The notes beneath the pieces are model-generated. The model saw nothing but the letters and a program-made list of their open reading frames with translations, made no database searches and was not told the origin of the DNA. A stretch of DNA of 7,440 bases from an uncultured Eggerthellaceae bacterium. Its GTDB lineage: Bacteria > Actinomycetota > Coriobacteriia > Coriobacteriales > Eggerthellaceae. Location of the stretch: contig CANOHY010000064.1 of the NCBI GenBank assembly GCA_947565915.1, positions 1 through 7,440 of the forward strand. The letters run 5' to 3'. Position numbers and translations under genes: made by a program. This document shows positions 6,137-7,440 of this stretch, piece after piece; position 1 is the stretch's first letter, and each line of letters begins with the position of its first letter.

Positions 6137-7048
6137 ATGCGCCTTCTCATCGTCAACAATCTTTCGTCGGGCTTCCAAGACGGCATGATCTACGACTTCT
6201 TGCGCCTGATAGCTGCAGATGGCGATGAAGTGGTCATGCGCTGCACCGATGGCGCAACGCCCGCCGAATCGCTCGTCGACGATGCAGCAAGCTTCGACGC
6301 CGTAGTGGTGGCAGGTGGCGACGGAACCATAACCTCTGTCGCAACGCGCCTTGCATTCAGCGGCGTGCCCATCTTGCCCTTCCCTGCTGGCACAGGAAAT
6401 CTGCTCGCATCGAACCTCGCTTCGCCGCTCGAGCCTCATTCGCTTGCGCGCATGGTGCGCGATGGCTATTGCCTCGACTTCGACTTGGGCATGCTCAAGG
6501 TAGCTGGCGAAGAACATGGCTTTTGCATCATGGCTGGTTGCGGTTACGATGCTGCTATCATGCAGGGTGCTCAACCTGCCAAGCGCACGCTGGGGCCCAT
6601 CGCCTACTTCCAATCCGCTTTCGCTAACGTCAAGGTTCCTGTTGCGAAGATGCGCCTGGCTATCGATGGGAAGACGCTCAAGACCAAGGGCTTGGGCATC
6701 GTCATCGTGAACTTCCCGCGCATTCAGTTCGATATCCCGCTCACGCATGGGACGAGCGCTCGAGATGGACTGTTTCAGATATGCGTGCTGAAGGCCGACA
6801 ACGCTCTTCAGCTTCTGCCCCCGTTTCTCGATAGCATTCGCGACCGAGAAGGCAACCATCCCTATCGCGGCGATACTTTCGAGGTATATACAGGCAAGTC
6901 GGTGGAGCTCATGTCCGACCCTCCCTTGCCCGTCCAATACGATGGCGAAAGCCCCGAGCTGACCTCTCCCCTCTCGGCTTACGTATTGGAGCGCGCCGCG
7001 CGATTCATCGTGACCGAGGAAACGTACCAGCGCCTCAACTCCCTCTAG
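6137..7048 (+). CDS. diacylglycerol kinase-family lipid kinase
   Basis: Predicted ATP-dependent lipid kinase of the DAGK-catalytic / YegS-sphingosine kinase superfamily. It probably phosphorylates diacylglycerol or a related membrane lipid at the inner face of the membrane. The exact substrate cannot be read from the sequence. At 303 residues it is the usual size. The N terminus MRLLIVNNLSSG is the family's nucleotide-binding start. AGGDGT (59-64) is the hallmark phosphate-binding loop, and PAGTGNLLASNL (83-94) corresponds to the second conserved glycine motif. QYDGE near the C terminus is the conserved acidic element of the C-terminal domain. There are no transmembrane segments. An in-frame TTG at 6080 would add 19 residues. 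I prefer 6137 because it has AAGGA upstream, gives the family N terminus, and the extension uses CTA and TCA codons that do not occur in frame in the rest of the gene. Confidence 0.88.
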   Translation: MRLLIVNNLSSGFQDGMIYDFLRLIAADGDEVVMRCTDGATPAESLVDDAASFDAVVVAGGDGTITSVATRLAFSGVPILPFPAGTGNLLASNLASPLEPHSLARMVRDGYCLDFDLGMLKVAGEEHGFCIMAGCGYDAAIMQGAQPAKRTLGPIAYFQSAFANVKVPVAKMRLAIDGKTLKTKGLGIVIVNFPRIQFDIPLTHGTSARDGLFQICVLKADNALQLLPPFLDSIRDREGNHPYRGDTFEVYTGKSVELMSDPPLPVQYDGESPELTSPLSAYVLERAARFIVTEETYQRLNSL

Positions 7049-7063
7049 CAAACGCTGCTAGAG
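7043..7063. terminator. 8-bp hairpin containing both convergent stop codons
   Basis: CTCTAGCA (7043-7050) and TGCTAGAG (7056-7063) are perfect inverted repeats around a 5-base loop, AACGC. The TAG of the lipid kinase lies in one arm and the TAG of the TerC-like gene in the other. The + strand continues into a pyrimidine-rich run (CTCTTCTTCTC, 7071-7081), giving weak terminator character in that direction. Confidence 0.45.
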
Positions 7064-7394
7064 AGCATCGCTCTTCTTCTCAGCTGCATTGCCTGCAGGC
7101 TGATCGGATTCGCTGCAGTCGCAAGTTTCAGAACCTTGCGCACGGGCGTCCTTGCTCTTGAGGAACGTCTCAAGGTTGTTGCGATACCTGATCTGAATGA
7201 ATTCCATGATCACCGAGAACAGCATGGCGAAATACACCATGAGCTTCTCGAGCGACATCTCCAGCAACGTGATGCCCGTGTGAATGCCCAGCGCATCGAG
7301 CACCAGCAGAAGCCCGATCATCGCAATGAAGGTCAGTGCGAGAATCTTCATCTCTGCGTTCTTGTTGATGAACTCCGAGATGGGATCGATGAAC
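7058..7394 (-). CDS. TerC-family integral membrane protein, 3' part only
   Basis: This is the C-terminal part of a TerC/YgdQ-type membrane protein, a family linked to metal ion (notably manganese) export and tellurite resistance. The reading frame is open from the stop at 7058 through to the last genomic base at 7394. It encodes FIDPISEFINKNAEMKILALT, followed by two hydrophobic helices (IAMIGLLLVLDAL and VYFAMLFSVIMEFIQI) that resemble the last two membrane segments of TerC proteins. The segment between the helices (GIHTGITLLEMSLEKLM) is longer than the usual GxHIPKGYI link. After the last helix is a hydrophilic tail with GSETCDCSESD and a lysine-rich end. The Met at 7351 is internal, not the start: the 5' end is missing because adapter sequence begins at 7395. 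Family membership is likely; function is inferred from the family. Confidence 0.72.
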
Positions 7395-7440
7395 AGATCG
7401 GAAGAGCGTCGTGTAGGGAAAGAGTGTAGATCTCGGTGGT
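7395..7440. other. Illumina sequencing adapter at contig end (non-genomic)
   Basis: The final 46 bases begin AGATCGGAAGAGCGTCGTGT and run to the window end through GTAGATCTCGGTGGT. They match the reverse complement of the TruSeq universal adapter, as I know it, base for base. The match begins with the adapter's first base, so the genomic sequence stops at 7394 or within a few bases of it. Read on the + strand it translates to GRASCRERV, a peptide that marks adapter read-through. Nothing here should be annotated as gene. Confidence 0.97.

Noticed and set aside
6095..7051. A 318-codon open frame antisense to almost the whole lipid kinase gene
   Set aside because: It lies in exact codon register with the kinase, so it stays open merely because the kinase uses no TTA, CTA or TCA codons there. 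Its translation has no recognisable domain and is rich in Arg, His and Cys, as shadow frames are.
7136..7429. A 97-codon + strand frame running to the window end
   Set aside because: It is antisense to the TerC-like gene and its C terminus is translated from adapter sequence.

Overview
This is an ordinary chromosomal housekeeping stretch, probably from a bacterium with moderately high G+C (I judge 55-60% by eye). The gene content and protein flavour suggest a gut-type actinobacterium such as a member of the Coriobacteriia: ribonuclease D with an HRDC domain, a YugP-like membrane metallopeptidase, a GTGNLLA-type lipid kinase, and rare use of TTA, CTA and TCA codons. That placement is inference, not a sequence match. 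I see no mobile element, CRISPR array, RNA gene or prophage.

Layout, left to right. Phosphate acetyltransferase (pta, + strand, 64-1053) faces acetate kinase (ackA, - strand, 1148-2338). The two enzymes of the acetyl-CoA to acetate/ATP pathway are therefore convergent here instead of forming the usual single operon, with a perfect 14-bp hairpin between them. Upstream of ackA, on the same strand, is a tight cluster read from right to left: a YugP-like zinc metallopeptidase (4739-4083), exonuclease VII large subunit xseA (4080-2770) and small subunit xseB (2760-2509), with gaps of 2 and 9 nt. Further right, and also on the - strand, is ribonuclease D (6057-4915), followed by a large hairpin. 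It diverges from a diacylglycerol kinase-family lipid kinase (+ strand, start set at 6137, end 7048). That kinase converges on the 3' part of a TerC-family membrane protein gene (- strand, 7394-7058), with one hairpin containing both stop codons.

The last 46 bases (7395-7440) are not genomic. They match Illumina TruSeq universal adapter sequence, so the window ends at an untrimmed contig end and the TerC-like gene is cut off there. This adapter is the most important irregularity in the window.

The genes fall into themes rather than one system: overflow energy metabolism (pta/ackA), nucleic-acid turnover (exonuclease VII, RNase D), and membrane functions (metallopeptidase, lipid kinase, TerC). 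I found no evidence for a new biological system. The points worth following up are the convergent pta/ackA arrangement, the shared divergent promoter region near 6100, and the metallopeptidase-exonuclease VII operon.
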